From positions 1 to 50,415 of the forward strand of contig NZ_JADWYO010000046.1 in NCBI RefSeq assembly GCF_022414595.1: a stretch of DNA of 50,415 nucleotides, given 5' to 3'. This document shows positions 42,921 through 50,415 of the stretch, in pieces (position 1 is the first letter of the stretch; every line of letters starts with the position of its first letter). Source of the stretch: Streptomyces sp. MUM 203J (GTDB taxonomy: Bacteria; Actinomycetota; Actinomycetes; Streptomycetales; Streptomycetaceae). A model generated the notes under the pieces. It ran no database searches. It was not told the DNA's origin and worked only from the letters and a program-made list of their open reading frames with translations. The position numbers and the translations under genes were made by a program.

Positions 42921-43033
42921 CTAATTAGACTGCTCACAGGCACGCCATCTCATGAGCCGTTCGTGCAGGGCAATCAGGTCTTGCAGGGAGCGGCCGCAGC
43001 GGTCGAGGGCGGGTACCAGGAGGGTGTCGCCAC
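42921..43033 (-). pseudogene. serine recombinase (resolvase/invertase) fragment
   Basis: The minus-strand frame reads GDTLLVPALDRCGRSLQDLI, then ALHERLMRW and a stop after CEQSN. GDTLVVxxLDRxGRS with following DLI is the conserved D/E-helix region of serine recombinases. Both the catalytic serine N-terminal piece and the DNA-binding C-terminus are missing. It is a short dead fragment; no inverted-repeat recombination sites were found around it. Confidence 0.6.
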
Positions 43034-43235
43034 GCCCGCCAGCTCCTGGAGGTTGCCGAAGCGGCAATCGGTTCCGGGGAACTGGAGGACATCGTCCTGG
43101 CCCAGGTCAACTCGATCGGTGGGTTCGCCGTCCAGCCGCGACCTGGTCTTGGACGAGGTCGCGGTGTCCAGTCCCGCGCGGGATCGATGGCTGACGTAGG
43201 ACCCTGCCGGTTCCTGCCCGCAGCCGGCTGGGTGG

Positions 43236-44150
43236 TCAGCCCGGTGTGGGACGTGTGCGGCGTGTGGTGTGTGCGGGCGCCTCCGCTGCGGTGTACCAGA
43301 GCAGTGAGGCGCACAGGAAGGCCGCTGCCGCGAAGACCAGCGATTGTGTGACGGAGTCGTCCCGCGCGCCGGCGACGAGCGCGCCGGCCGCTGACAGCGT
43401 CAGGGCGACCGCCGGCAGCGCGTGAGGGCGCCGCGTGGCGCCTGGCGCCCCGGCCGACGGCAGCAACCGGGCCGCGAAGCTGTAGCAGGCGCAGGCCAGC
43501 AGCGTGGCGCCCAGTACGTCGCTGGGCCGGTGGTGGTAAGTGGCCTGGACGGCGGCTGCGGTGACGGCGAGCCACAGCATGCCGGTCGCGGTGATGTAGG
43601 GGCGGATACGAGGGGAAGTGACGAGGGCGGCGCCGAGGGCCAGCCCGGCGGGGATGGCTACGTGCCCACTGGGGAAGCTCGCCTCGATGAGGCTTACGTG
43701 CGCGCCAACCAGGTCGGGGCGGGGCAGGATCACCTTACTGAGTGCCTCCGTGCCCCCGAGCGTGACTATGACGACTCCGGCTGCCGCGCAGCCGTGCAAC
43801 CAGCACCTCCGCACCAGAGTGACGGCCACGATGACCATCACCCCCACGACCAGGGTAGGCATGGCAGTGTCGTCCAGCGGCGGCAGGGCAGGCGAATTGT
43901 AAGCCGTCCCTGACCAGTCGTAGATCCATGCCGGTTTGGCGCCGTGACTGTTGAACAGGGCGTTTTCCGCCCGTTGCCCGAACGGGGTGCAGACCGCGAT
44001 CAGGTAGACCGACAGGAACCCCGTGAGACACAGCAGAGCGGAGACCCGAGGTCGTTTCGTCCGCCAGAGGCTGGGCTCGGCCGTGGTTCCCGGCACCTGA
44101 CCGGGGGTGACCGGCAGTTTGGACAGGGTCGAGGAATCTTGCTCAGTCAT
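43236..44150 (-). CDS. PAP2-family phosphatase, integral membrane
   Basis: A 304-aa type-2 phosphatidic acid phosphatase-like membrane protein. The catalytic motifs appear in order: KVILPRPD (KxxxxxxRP), SFPSGHVAIP (PSGH) and ATYHHRPSDVLGA (SRxxxxxHxxxD-like, with Thr replacing Ser). Six or more hydrophobic helices are visible, including LLCLTGFLSVYLIAV and LVVGVMVIVAVTLV. These enzymes dephosphorylate lipid or undecaprenyl pyrophosphate substrates at the membrane. ATG 44150 gives a 30-residue cytoplasmic N-terminus. It follows the 320-aa membrane protein and PadR gene in the same direction (102-bp gap). Confidence 0.9.
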   Translation of the reverse strand: MTEQDSSTLSKLPVTPGQVPGTTAEPSLWRTKRPRVSALLCLTGFLSVYLIAVCTPFGQRAENALFNSHGAKPAWIYDWSGTAYNSPALPPLDDTAMPTLVVGVMVIVAVTLVRRCWLHGCAAAGVVIVTLGGTEALSKVILPRPDLVGAHVSLIEASFPSGHVAIPAGLALGAALVTSPRIRPYITATGMLWLAVTAAAVQATYHHRPSDVLGATLLACACYSFAARLLPSAGAPGATRRPHALPAVALTLSAAGALVAGARDDSVTQSLVFAAAAFLCASLLWYTAAEAPAHTTRRTRPTPG

Positions 44151-44252
44151 CGCTCTCGCTGTTCCTTCTCGCTGTTCCTCGTGGGGGCAGTAAGGTCGCG
44201 CGCCTCTTCTGGCACGCGGTGGGCCGACAGGCTCGGCTTGCGCACCGGGGAT

Positions 44253-45215
44253 CTACTTCTGATCGAGGAGCTCCCGGCTCTGTCGGCGCTGGGCGGCGAT
44301 CGCCAGGACCGGGAGGGGCGCGATCAGGAGGAGAAGGACGACCAGGTCCGGCAGGGACTGCATGAACGCGTTCGGCTGGGTGACGATCGCCTGTGTGCGG
44401 ATGAACGCGACCGCTGCGACGGGGATCAGCCACCGGTAGTCCCCGGTGGCGGCCGTCGCCACCCATGCGGCGATCAGCGCGGTGACTTCGAGGGCGAACA
44501 GGCCGCGCTGGAAGGCCGGGCTGACGGAGATGATGTGCAGGCTCCCGGCCAGGAACATGGCGAGCACGACGGGGACCAGCCAGCGGTACGAGTGGCGCCG
44601 CAGCCGGTCAGGACGGCAGAGCGCCAGCACGGCGCAGGCGGTGCACAGGGTCCCCGACAGCATCAGGTCACGGGCTGTTATCGGGGCGCCCAGCCCGTAG
44701 TAGCCCAGACCCGCCTTGCCCTCGTCACCGAAGAGCGTATTGCTGTTGAACGTGGCACCGACGTAGATCATCGCTGCCGCGGCCGGCAGCGCGATCCACG
44801 GCCTACCGCGCAGCAGGGCGATCAGGCAGACCAGCGGAAGCAGCCCGTAGGGCAGGAGCCGCGTCCGCGTGGGCCCTCCTGCCCACGGAAACCAGCCCGA
44901 GAAGTGGAAGGCGATGGCATGCCGGCCGGGATCGATGTGCAGTGCCCAGTGCCACACATCCTGCAGGTACGGCACCAACGCCAGCGCGGCGAGGATCAGA
45001 GCGGCCAGATGGATGCCGTCCAGCCACCACGGACGGGTCGTGTCGTCGACGACAGCACGGGCTCGGGCCTGGACCCCGGCACTCGCCAAGGCGAGAACTT
45101 CCCGTGGCGGGGGCCAGGAGCGGCCGGGATACGCCTCGGCCAGGCAGGCCAGCAACTCCTCCCCCTGCCGGGACCGGTAGGACTTGGGGTAGGCCGCAAG
45201 CAGCAGACGGTTCAT
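44253..45215 (-). CDS. polytopic membrane protein in a PadR operon (320 aa)
   Basis: A 320-aa protein with a short cytoplasmic N-terminal helix (NRLLLAAYPKSYRSRQGEELLACLAEAY). This motif is typical of Streptomyces membrane proteins encoded next to PadR regulators. About 7-8 hydrophobic helices follow, such as LAALILAALALVPYL, LMLSGTLCTACAVLAL and LVVLLLLIAPLPVLAI. ATG 45215 overlaps the PadR stop (ATGA), so the two are translationally coupled. This arrangement commonly encodes a target of PadR control, possibly drug or stress related, but no transport motif is visible. Confidence 0.8.
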   Translation of the reverse strand: MNRLLLAAYPKSYRSRQGEELLACLAEAYPGRSWPPPREVLALASAGVQARARAVVDDTTRPWWLDGIHLAALILAALALVPYLQDVWHWALHIDPGRHAIAFHFSGWFPWAGGPTRTRLLPYGLLPLVCLIALLRGRPWIALPAAAAMIYVGATFNSNTLFGDEGKAGLGYYGLGAPITARDLMLSGTLCTACAVLALCRPDRLRRHSYRWLVPVVLAMFLAGSLHIISVSPAFQRGLFALEVTALIAAWVATAATGDYRWLIPVAAVAFIRTQAIVTQPNAFMQSLPDLVVLLLLIAPLPVLAIAAQRRQSRELLDQK

Positions 45216-45553
45216 GCCGGGGCCACTCCGACATCCCCCGGGCGTCCGATGACGACGGCCGCCGCCTGCTGCATCCGCAGCGCCTCGCGGTTGAGCGTCA
45301 CGGTGCCGTCCTCCGTGAGCCGGTAGTAGCGCCGCGCCCGCCCGTCCACGATCTCCTCATGGTCGGCGGCCACCAGCCCCGCCCGCTCCAACCGCTCCAG
45401 CGCGCCATAGAGAGTGCCGACAGCGATCCGGAGCCGCCCGCCGGTGGCCTGCTCGGCAGCCTTGATGATCCCGTAGCCGTGCAACGGTCCGTCCATGAGC
45501 GCGGCAAGGACGAAGTACTGCTGTTCCGTCAGGGACGGGTTCTGCCTTGTCAT
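45212..45553 (-). CDS. PadR-family transcriptional regulator
   Basis: A 113-aa winged-helix repressor. It has PSLTEQQYFVLAALMDGPLHGYGIIK (helix 1 and the conserved HGYGI), RIAVGTLYGALERLERAGLVAA (recognition helix and wing), and GRARRYYRLTEDGTVTLN (wing strands). ATG 45553 is chosen; a longer frame from TTG 45592 would translate through the operator. An inverted repeat immediately upstream is the likely autoregulatory site. It is the first gene of a three-gene operon with the membrane protein and PAP2 phosphatase. Confidence 0.95.
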   Translation of the reverse strand: MTRQNPSLTEQQYFVLAALMDGPLHGYGIIKAAEQATGGRLRIAVGTLYGALERLERAGLVAADHEEIVDGRARRYYRLTEDGTVTLNREALRMQQAAAVVIGRPGDVGVAPA

Positions 45554-45558
45554 GAGCC

Positions 45559-45587
45559 GAGCATATATCGAGCTGCGATATATGCTC
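45559..45587. promoter_or_regulatory. PadR operator, 12-bp inverted repeat
   Basis: GAGCATATATCG and CGATATATGCTC are perfect inverted arms separated by AGCTG. The AT-rich core (ATAT) fits PadR sites, and the site lies 5 bp upstream of the padR start. It overlaps the likely promoter, so PadR binding should block its own operon. Confidence 0.85.
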
Positions 45588-45965
45588 GCCAACCCTGAGC
45601 GATTGCCCGCAGCGCCTCCACGCCGACGGCGAACGTCACCCTCTCCCGGTCGGCAGGCGCGACGGCGGTCTCCCCTGCGGACCCGCGCGGCGTCGGCGGA
45701 TGCCCGCTCGCCACGACCTGGTCCGGGCCCAGCGGAACGTCATTTCCGCCGTTGAGGAGCGACCCGGCCGGTGCAGCCCAGGGCGATGGACTCACGGCCG
45801 GGCAGGGCTGGTCAGCTGTCGAGTCGAAGGCGGCGATTTCGCCGGCGCGGCGGGCGGCGAGGATGCCCAACGGCTGATCCGCTGCTTCGGGGAGGACGCC
45901 GCTGCTCACCAGCAGCTTGGGGAACTGGTCGTCGGGTGCGACGATCCTCGCACGGCAGGACATGG
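45588..45965. other. region without a supported gene
   Basis: One long minus-strand frame reads through here (for example PKLLVSSGVLPEAADQPLGILAARRAGEIAAF near 45830-45930). Its start and family are not identifiable, and it merges with the amidohydrolase remnant upstream. I treat it as possible decayed coding DNA only. Confidence 0.35.
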
Positions 45966-46250
45966 TCAGGCGTGCGACAGGCCTTGCCCGGGTCGCCGGG
46001 TGTGGTTTGTGGCGTGGGACGTGAGGTGTTCCCAATTGCGGTGCGCGATGTCGGCCTTCTGTGCGTCGCTGAAGGGGGCGTCCTCCAGGAAGGACCGGGC
46101 GACGCCGGCGCTGGTGTCCACGAGGGGAAAGCCGCCGGGGCGGAACCCGTAGGTGAAGGGGTAGTCGGCGGAGTACAGCATCCGTTCGGTCCCCACGGCT
46201 TCGGCTGTCCAGCGGAGGTAGCGGGGCTGACGGTTCCGCTACCGGCGACC
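45966..46250 (-). pseudogene. amidohydrolase/decarboxylase-type C-terminal fragment
   Basis: The frame reads RYLRWTAEAVGTERMLYSAD, then YPFTYGFRPGGFPLVDTSAGVARSFLEDAPFSDAQKADIAHRNWEHLT. SADYPF with the following helix and the N-W-x-x-L end match the C-terminus of the amidohydrolase_2 (ACMSD-like) family. The catalytic metal-binding N-terminal part (H-x-H) is missing. Upstream is unrelated sequence. A dead remnant, probably truncated by the adjacent recombinase element. Confidence 0.7.
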
Positions 46251-46374
46251 CGGAAGTCTTGCCTGAAGTCTGTCGCTGCTTTCTCGGCATATCTCACATT
46301 CCTCAACTTCCGTTGATCGGACGTGGGGTCAGCAGTTGATGAGGGTCACGTCGCGGACGTAGCGTCCCGCGGCG

Positions 46375-46764
46375 TGTTGGTGCACGACTTCTCTGCCGAG
46401 GGCTGGCAGTCCTGGGGGCTCGATGGCGAGCCGTTGATCCCTGAGCGGATGCCGGTGCTGTTCGACGACGACTTCCTGTTCGAGGACGAGGACGGCCCCA
46501 GGGCGACGCGGGCGGTGAACGCCTGGCTTCGTACGCCGCCGTCGAGCGTGGCGCCGTCACCGAATTCGTGGCGGACGGGTGGTCACCGACCGGCAGATCG
46601 AGCTGCTGCTGAAGAAGAAGGCGTCGGTCCTGCACTTGTCCGCGGCGAACTACTGGTGGTTCGAGGATCCGGCGAAGGCGCTGTGTCTCAAGCTCGCCAG
46701 CACCACGCAGGCCACCCACCACATCAGTCACCGTTCCGTCTGGCAGCCGGAAGGGCCCGATCAC
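46375..46764 (+). pseudogene. Tn554-like site-specific integrase, internally deleted
   Basis: Two segments of one integrase are adjacent. N-terminal: VLVHDFSAEGWQSWGLDGEPLIPERMPVLFDDDFLFEDEDGPRATRAVNAWLRTPP (46375-46560). C-terminal: VTDRQIELLLKKKASVLHLSAANYWWFEDPAKALCLKLA (about 46582-46700). Intact Streptomyces relatives have more than 400 residues between, including the tyrosine recombinase catalytic core. The deletion removes the catalytic residues. The end runs into the DUF6262-like gene, keeping the gene order of a Tn554-type tnpB-tnpC pair. Confidence 0.65.
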
Positions 46765-47232
46765 ATGGCACTGAGCCACCAGCAACGAGACCAGACCGAG
46801 AGGCGCGTCCGCGCGGCCATCGACAGGCTGCCGGCCGGGCAGCTCCCGCCCGGCGGCGCCTGCGACGTCAAGACGCTCGCCAGTGAGGCGGGCATCTCCC
46901 GCGCGTCTCGCTTTCGGACCTGGGGCCACCTGAAGGACGAGTTCGAGAAGCGGCGGGCAGCCGCCTGGGCGGACGGTCAGCAGCCCGATCCGCGCGAGGC
47001 CCGCATCTCCCGGCTGCGGGACCTCGACCAGCGGTCCACCGGCAGACTCGCCCGACCGCACATCGAGTTCAATCAGCTCAAGGAGCATCATCATCTGCTG
47101 CTGTCCGTACTGACAGCCAAAGACGACGAGCTTCAGCGCCTCCGGCGCGAGCTGAGTACGTTCCCCGCTCCGGACCCTGATGAAGTGCAGGGGGATGGCG
47201 CCCATGGCGTTGCCTCCCTGCCCCGGCTCTGA
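46765..47232 (+). CDS. TnpC/DUF6262-like accessory protein (155 aa)
   Basis: A 155-aa basic protein. N-terminal helix (MALSHQQRDQTERRVRAAID), a helix-turn-helix segment (CDVKTLASEAGISRASRFRTWGHLKDEFEKRR), then a long coiled coil (ISRLRDLDQRSTGRLARPHIEFNQLKEHHHLLLSVL, DELQRLRREL). Such small HTH-plus-coil proteins accompany the tyrosine recombinases of Tn554-like elements and direct orientation or frequency of transposition. It is intact but its recombinase partner is deleted. The Phe in SRASRFRTW (family Leu-Tyr) is a minor oddity. Confidence 0.6.
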   Translation: MALSHQQRDQTERRVRAAIDRLPAGQLPPGGACDVKTLASEAGISRASRFRTWGHLKDEFEKRRAAAWADGQQPDPREARISRLRDLDQRSTGRLARPHIEFNQLKEHHHLLLSVLTAKDDELQRLRRELSTFPAPDPDEVQGDGAHGVASLPRL

Positions 47233-47408
47233 TGCCCTCATCGGTGAGACAACGCCCCGATCTTCGCGGGTGTACGTGGCCGGAGGAGCGGACAGGTGCA
47301 CCACCCTGGTGCACGGCAGCCGGAGGGCGTGCCCGCTCCCGGGTTCGGTCACCGGTTCGGTCGTCACGTCGTCCCGCCCTTCCCGTGCTGTCGTAGTGAA
47401 TCCGTTGT

Positions 47409-48383
47409 TCACTGCGGTAGTTCTTCCGGTCTTCGTTGGGCGGCTGCGGTGAGTCGGTCGGCGAGGTTCTTGAGCGCCTGCCGCAGTTCGTCGGGGTGAT
47501 GGATGGTGAAGGGCCATTCCAGGGAGGCGAGCATGTGGGCCATGCCGTCCAGCCGTTCTGCCCGTGCGTGCATGAGAACGCCGGTGGGCTGGGCGGTGAG
47601 GGTCACTGCTGAGCGAGGCAGTCGGCGCGCGATCTCATCGAGGGGGCCATGGATCGTCACCTCGACCCGCCAGCGATAGGGCCCCTGGGCCAGAGTCGAG
47701 GTCAGGTGGGCGACGGGGTCGAAGCCGTCGGGGGTGGTGAAGCGGTCGGCGCGGGGGGTGACGGAGGTGATGCGGTCGATGCGGAAGGTCCGCAGGCTGG
47801 CACGGAGGTGGTCGTGGCCGACGACGTACCAGCGGCCGGTGTGAAAGACCACGCCGTAGGGGTCGATGTCGCGTTCGGTGTGCTCCTGGCGCCAGGACTG
47901 GTGGCTGATACCGACAGTCGTGCGGATGCGGGAGGCCTGAGCCAGTGCCAGCAGGACGCCGGTTCCGGGTGCCTGCCCGATTACGGCGTTGGCGGTGAAG
48001 GACAGGGTGCCCCGCATGGCAGCGAGCGATTCGCGCAGGGCGTGCGGGAGCACCCGCTCGATCTTGGCCAGGGCACCGGCAGTGGCCGGTGCGGCGGCGC
48101 CCATGCCCAGACGGTCTGCGGCGAGCAGGCCAAGGACGACGGCGAGAGCCTCGTCGTTGGTGAGGACCAGAGGAGGCATCCGGTATCCGCGGGCCAGCCG
48201 GTAGCCGCCGTAGCGGCCGCGTTCGGCCTCCACGGGGATGCCCAGTTCCCGCAGATGGGCGGTGTACCGACGCACTGTGCGGACGTCGGTATCCAGGCGG
48301 TCGGCCAGCTCCGCCCCGGTGAGCCGGGCGTTGGACTGGAGGAGTTCCAGCAGGGTCAGCACACGGATGAGGGGATGCGACAT
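47409..48383 (-). CDS. WYL-domain transcriptional regulator (YafY type)
   Basis: A 324-aa regulator. N-terminal HTH_11 winged helix (RVLTLLELLQSNARLTGAELADRLDTDVRTVRRYTAHLRELGIPVEAERGRYGGYRLARGY, about residues 7-68). Middle WYL domain with QASRIRTTVGISHQSWRQEHTERDIDPYGVVFHTGRWYVVGHDH (Arg-Trp-Tyr at the WYL core). C-terminal WCX extension. WYL proteins sense nucleic acid or nucleotide ligands and often control defence or stress genes. It is divergent from the alpha/beta hydrolase gene (80 bp between), which is its likely target. Confidence 0.95.
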   Translation of the reverse strand: MSHPLIRVLTLLELLQSNARLTGAELADRLDTDVRTVRRYTAHLRELGIPVEAERGRYGGYRLARGYRMPPLVLTNDEALAVVLGLLAADRLGMGAAAPATAGALAKIERVLPHALRESLAAMRGTLSFTANAVIGQAPGTGVLLALAQASRIRTTVGISHQSWRQEHTERDIDPYGVVFHTGRWYVVGHDHLRASLRTFRIDRITSVTPRADRFTTPDGFDPVAHLTSTLAQGPYRWRVEVTIHGPLDEIARRLPRSAVTLTAQPTGVLMHARAERLDGMAHMLASLEWPFTIHHPDELRQALKNLADRLTAAAQRRPEELPQ

Positions 48384-48463
48384 GGATCACTCGGCATTTC
48401 AGGGCGGATTCTGTCCTGTATTGACTTTACGCTCCCCGCAGCACCTCACTTCTGGGAGATCAC

Positions 48464-49198
48464 GTGGCCAACTTCGTACTTGTTCCCGGCGCCTGGCTCG
48501 GGGCGTGGGCCTGGGAAGACACCGTCCGCGCTCTGCGGGAGCGCGGCCACACGGCGCTGCCGCTGACACTGACGGGCCTGGCCGAGCACGCCGACCGGGG
48601 CGGACCCGAGACGGGCCTGGACACGCACATCGCGGACATCACCGGATTCGCTGAGCGGAACGATCTGCGCGAGGTCACGCTGGTCGCCCACAGCTACGCG
48701 GCTGCCCCGGTGACCGGGGCAGCCGGTCGTCTCGGCGACCGGCTGGAGCGCGTGGTGTACGTGGACAGCGCCCCGTTCGCCGCAGGCATGTGCATGCTCG
48801 ACCTCATGCCGCCGCAGGCAGCAGACCAGCTGCGCCAGCAGGTCGACGCTTCCGGCGGCGGGCGGCGGCTGCCGATGCCGTCCTTTGAGGTCCTGGGCTT
48901 GTCCAGCAGCCTCGACGGGCTCGATGAGGGCCAGCGGGACGCTCTGCGCGCGCGTGCCACCCCTCAACCGTTCGGCACCTACACCCAACGCCTCGCCGGC
49001 CCGGCCGAGCCCGGTCCCGGTGTGGACCGTGTCCTGATCGCCTGCCATGACTTCACGGGACTGCTGGATGCCGGGGTGCCGATGCTGGCCCACCTGAACC
49101 AGCCGCCATGGCGGCGCTTCGACCTGCCCACCGGGCACTGGCCGATGCTGTCGGCACCCGCCGAACTCGCCGGCATCCTCGACAAGGCCGTCTCCTGA
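48464..49198 (+). CDS. alpha/beta hydrolase
   Basis: A 244-aa cytoplasmic alpha/beta-fold hydrolase. Features: oxyanion strand VLVPGAWLGAWAW, nucleophile elbow VAHSYAAA (Ser in H-S-Y-A, lacking the second Gly of GxSxG), and catalytic His in PTGHWPML near residue 227. It resembles the small esterase family found beside YafY-type WYL regulators. GTG 48464 follows GGGAGATCAC. The 3' end is 26 bp from the next gene, so the two may be co-transcribed. Substrate unknown. Confidence 0.9.
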   Translation: MANFVLVPGAWLGAWAWEDTVRALRERGHTALPLTLTGLAEHADRGGPETGLDTHIADITGFAERNDLREVTLVAHSYAAAPVTGAAGRLGDRLERVVYVDSAPFAAGMCMLDLMPPQAADQLRQQVDASGGGRRLPMPSFEVLGLSSSLDGLDEGQRDALRARATPQPFGTYTQRLAGPAEPGPGVDRVLIACHDFTGLLDAGVPMLAHLNQPPWRRFDLPTGHWPMLSAPAELAGILDKAVS

Positions 49199-49224
49199 CG
49201 GCGCTGGCCGAGAGGCACACCCCG

Positions 49225-50301
49225 ATGCCTGACCACGAGAGCATCCACAGGCTGCGGGCCTGTGCCCAGGCCCTGGCCGGCGAAGCACGCGAGGCCTCCG
49301 CCGAGGCGGTCGTCCGACGGGTCTTCGCCGTCCAGGCCCAAGACGCCACCGCCGCCGACCTGGGCATCCGGGTACGCGGCCGGGACATCACCGCCCAGGC
49401 CATCCGCACGGCATACGAGAAAGAACGGAGCATCGTCCGCAACTGGTACATGCGCGGCACCCTGCACACCATCCCCAGCGACGACGCCCGCTGGGTGTTG
49501 CAGTTGCTGTCCCCGCGGATCCTAGCCGCAACCGGCCGCCGCTACCGGCAGCTGGGCCTGGATGACGATGTGCGCCAGCGCGCCGACCATCTCATCCGGC
49601 GCGTTCTTGCCGCGCACGGCCCACTCACCCGGGCCGAGCTGACCGAGCACCTCACCACTCTCGGTATCCCGCCGGACGGACAGGCGCCTTTTCACCTGGT
49701 CCGCCACGCAGCACTCACCGGCATCCTCTGCCACGGCCCACAGCGCGCCAGTGAGGCCACGTATGTGCTGCTCGACGACTGGCTGCCTCCCACCGGGCGC
49801 TTCCGGTGGGAGGGAGACGCTGCTCTCGCCGAGCTGGCTCGTCGCTACCTTGCCGCATATGCCCCCGCCGCCTTGGAGGACTTCGCCGCCTGGTCCGGGT
49901 TGCCGGTTACCTGGGCCCGCAGGGCCTGGAAGCTGCTGGCGGAATCCGGCGTAATCACCGAGTACGGCGTGTTGAGCATGCTCGCCGGGCGGGTGGAGGA
50001 ACTCCCAGGACCGTCTGAAACTCCAGACGTTCGCATGCTGCCCGCGTACGACAACTACCTGATCGGCTACCGCACCCGCGAGCTGTCCGTCCCGGCTCTC
50101 CACCAGGCCCGCGTCTGGCCGGGAGGCGGCCTCATCCAGCCCACCGTCATCGCCGACGGCCTGGCCATCGCCACCTGGAACCGTGGCTCCGGCTCGCACT
50201 CCATCCGAGTGAATGCGTTCGAACCTGTCCCGCCTCAGATCGAGCAGGGTATCGACATGGAGAAGAAGGCCGTCGTCGGCTTCCTGCGGCCCACCGCATA
50301 G
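49225..50301 (+). CDS. winged-helix DNA-binding domain protein (YcaQ/AlkX-like)
   Basis: A 358-aa protein of the winged helix DNA-binding family (HTH_42 type). Features: VRRVFAVQAQDATAADLGIRVRG (Q-x-Q-D), VRNWYMRGTLHTIPSDDARW (R-W-x-R-G-T-x-H), GPLTRAELTEHLTTLGI, and a C-terminal PAYDNYLIGYRTR motif. YcaQ/AlkX-like relatives unhook DNA interstrand crosslinks and act as DNA glycosylases; the Q-x-Q-D catalytic glutamines are visible here. In Streptomyces this family often protects against genotoxic natural products. ATG 49225 is preferred since 49108 overlaps the hydrolase. The stop is 50301. Confidence 0.85.
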   Translation: MPDHESIHRLRACAQALAGEAREASAEAVVRRVFAVQAQDATAADLGIRVRGRDITAQAIRTAYEKERSIVRNWYMRGTLHTIPSDDARWVLQLLSPRILAATGRRYRQLGLDDDVRQRADHLIRRVLAAHGPLTRAELTEHLTTLGIPPDGQAPFHLVRHAALTGILCHGPQRASEATYVLLDDWLPPTGRFRWEGDAALAELARRYLAAYAPAALEDFAAWSGLPVTWARRAWKLLAESGVITEYGVLSMLAGRVEELPGPSETPDVRMLPAYDNYLIGYRTRELSVPALHQARVWPGGGLIQPTVIADGLAIATWNRGSGSHSIRVNAFEPVPPQIEQGIDMEKKAVVGFLRPTA

Positions 50302-50354
50302 CCGACCCGCATCCCGATCCCAAGAAGGGAGGCCACGTGGGCGAGAACGGGCCT

Positions 50355-50415
50355 TGACCCCGGATCTTGGACACCCGAGACACTTGGATCTTGAGTCCAG
50401 GAGAAAGGATGTCCC
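50355..50415 (+). mobile_element. possible left end of an insertion sequence (partial)
   Basis: TGACCCCGGATCTTGGACAC is like the terminal repeat of Streptomyces IS3-family elements. It is followed by AGGAGAAAGG and ATG 50409 at the window edge, the expected start of orfA. The element continues outside the window, so this is tentative. Confidence 0.4.

Overview
The window is high-GC actinobacterial DNA, almost certainly Streptomyces. The evidence is the strong third-codon G/C bias, GTG starts, a relic of the linear-replicon terminal protein Tpg, a GAF/PAS/SpoIIE phosphatase, DUF2993 and WD40 STAND-type proteins, and Streptomyces-type IS5, IS21 and IS256 debris. It looks like a chromosome arm or a linear-plasmid region: most intact genes are short accessory operons, separated by truncated, frameshifted or transposon-interrupted genes. 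Many lesions are single-base, and several lie in G or C runs, so some may be sequencing errors.

Layout. 1-3.1 kb: sseB-like edge fragment, amine oxidase, zinc-ribbon protein, broken acetyltransferase, and a tpg relic. 3.8-9 kb: small conserved genes, comB with an in-frame TGA, a truncated alpha/beta hydrolase, and a DUF4241-like protein. 9.5-13.7 kb: a Gabija-like anti-phage pair (gajA, with an in-frame amber codon, overlapping gajB). 13.8-18.5 kb: transposase pieces and broken TPR and STAND genes around one intact acetyltransferase gene flanked by ~54-bp direct repeats. 18.5-26.8 kb: an MMPL transporter/LmeA-like operon divergent from a two-component system. The response regulator there is cut by an exactly 3,000-bp IS21-family element with a 5-bp target duplication, and its kinase has two frameshifts. 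26.9-32 kb: WD40 protein, SUKH-type protein and IS relics. 32-37.5 kb: TetR/deazaflavin-enzyme pair, tRNA locus, its neighbour protein, and a SpoIIE phosphatase. 38-43 kb: broken SUKH gene, TetR/NTF2/NmrA cluster, IS5 element, DUF6891-like gene. 43.2-50.4 kb: PadR/membrane protein/PAP2 operon, Tn554-like recombinase remnant, WYL regulator, alpha/beta hydrolase, winged-helix protein, and an IS end.

The most unusual feature is at 33554-33827 on the minus strand. It appears to hold two tandem circularly permuted tRNA genes, in which each 3' half (T arm plus 3' acceptor strand) precedes its 5' half (5' acceptor strand plus D arm). Acceptor strands pair 7/7 across the permutation in both units, the anticodon stem re-forms between halves, and outer helices hold the transcript ends together. 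A conserved 243-aa protein of unknown function lies immediately upstream on the same strand. I could not run a covariance model, so the tRNA identities remain open.

Functional logic. Several intact units carry their own regulators with visible operators: TetR with two palindromes, PadR with a 12-bp inverted repeat, and OmpR-type 11-bp repeats before the MMPL operon. Conflict-related genes (Gabija, SUKH, WD40/TPR/STAND) are concentrated in the IS-rich parts and are mostly decaying.
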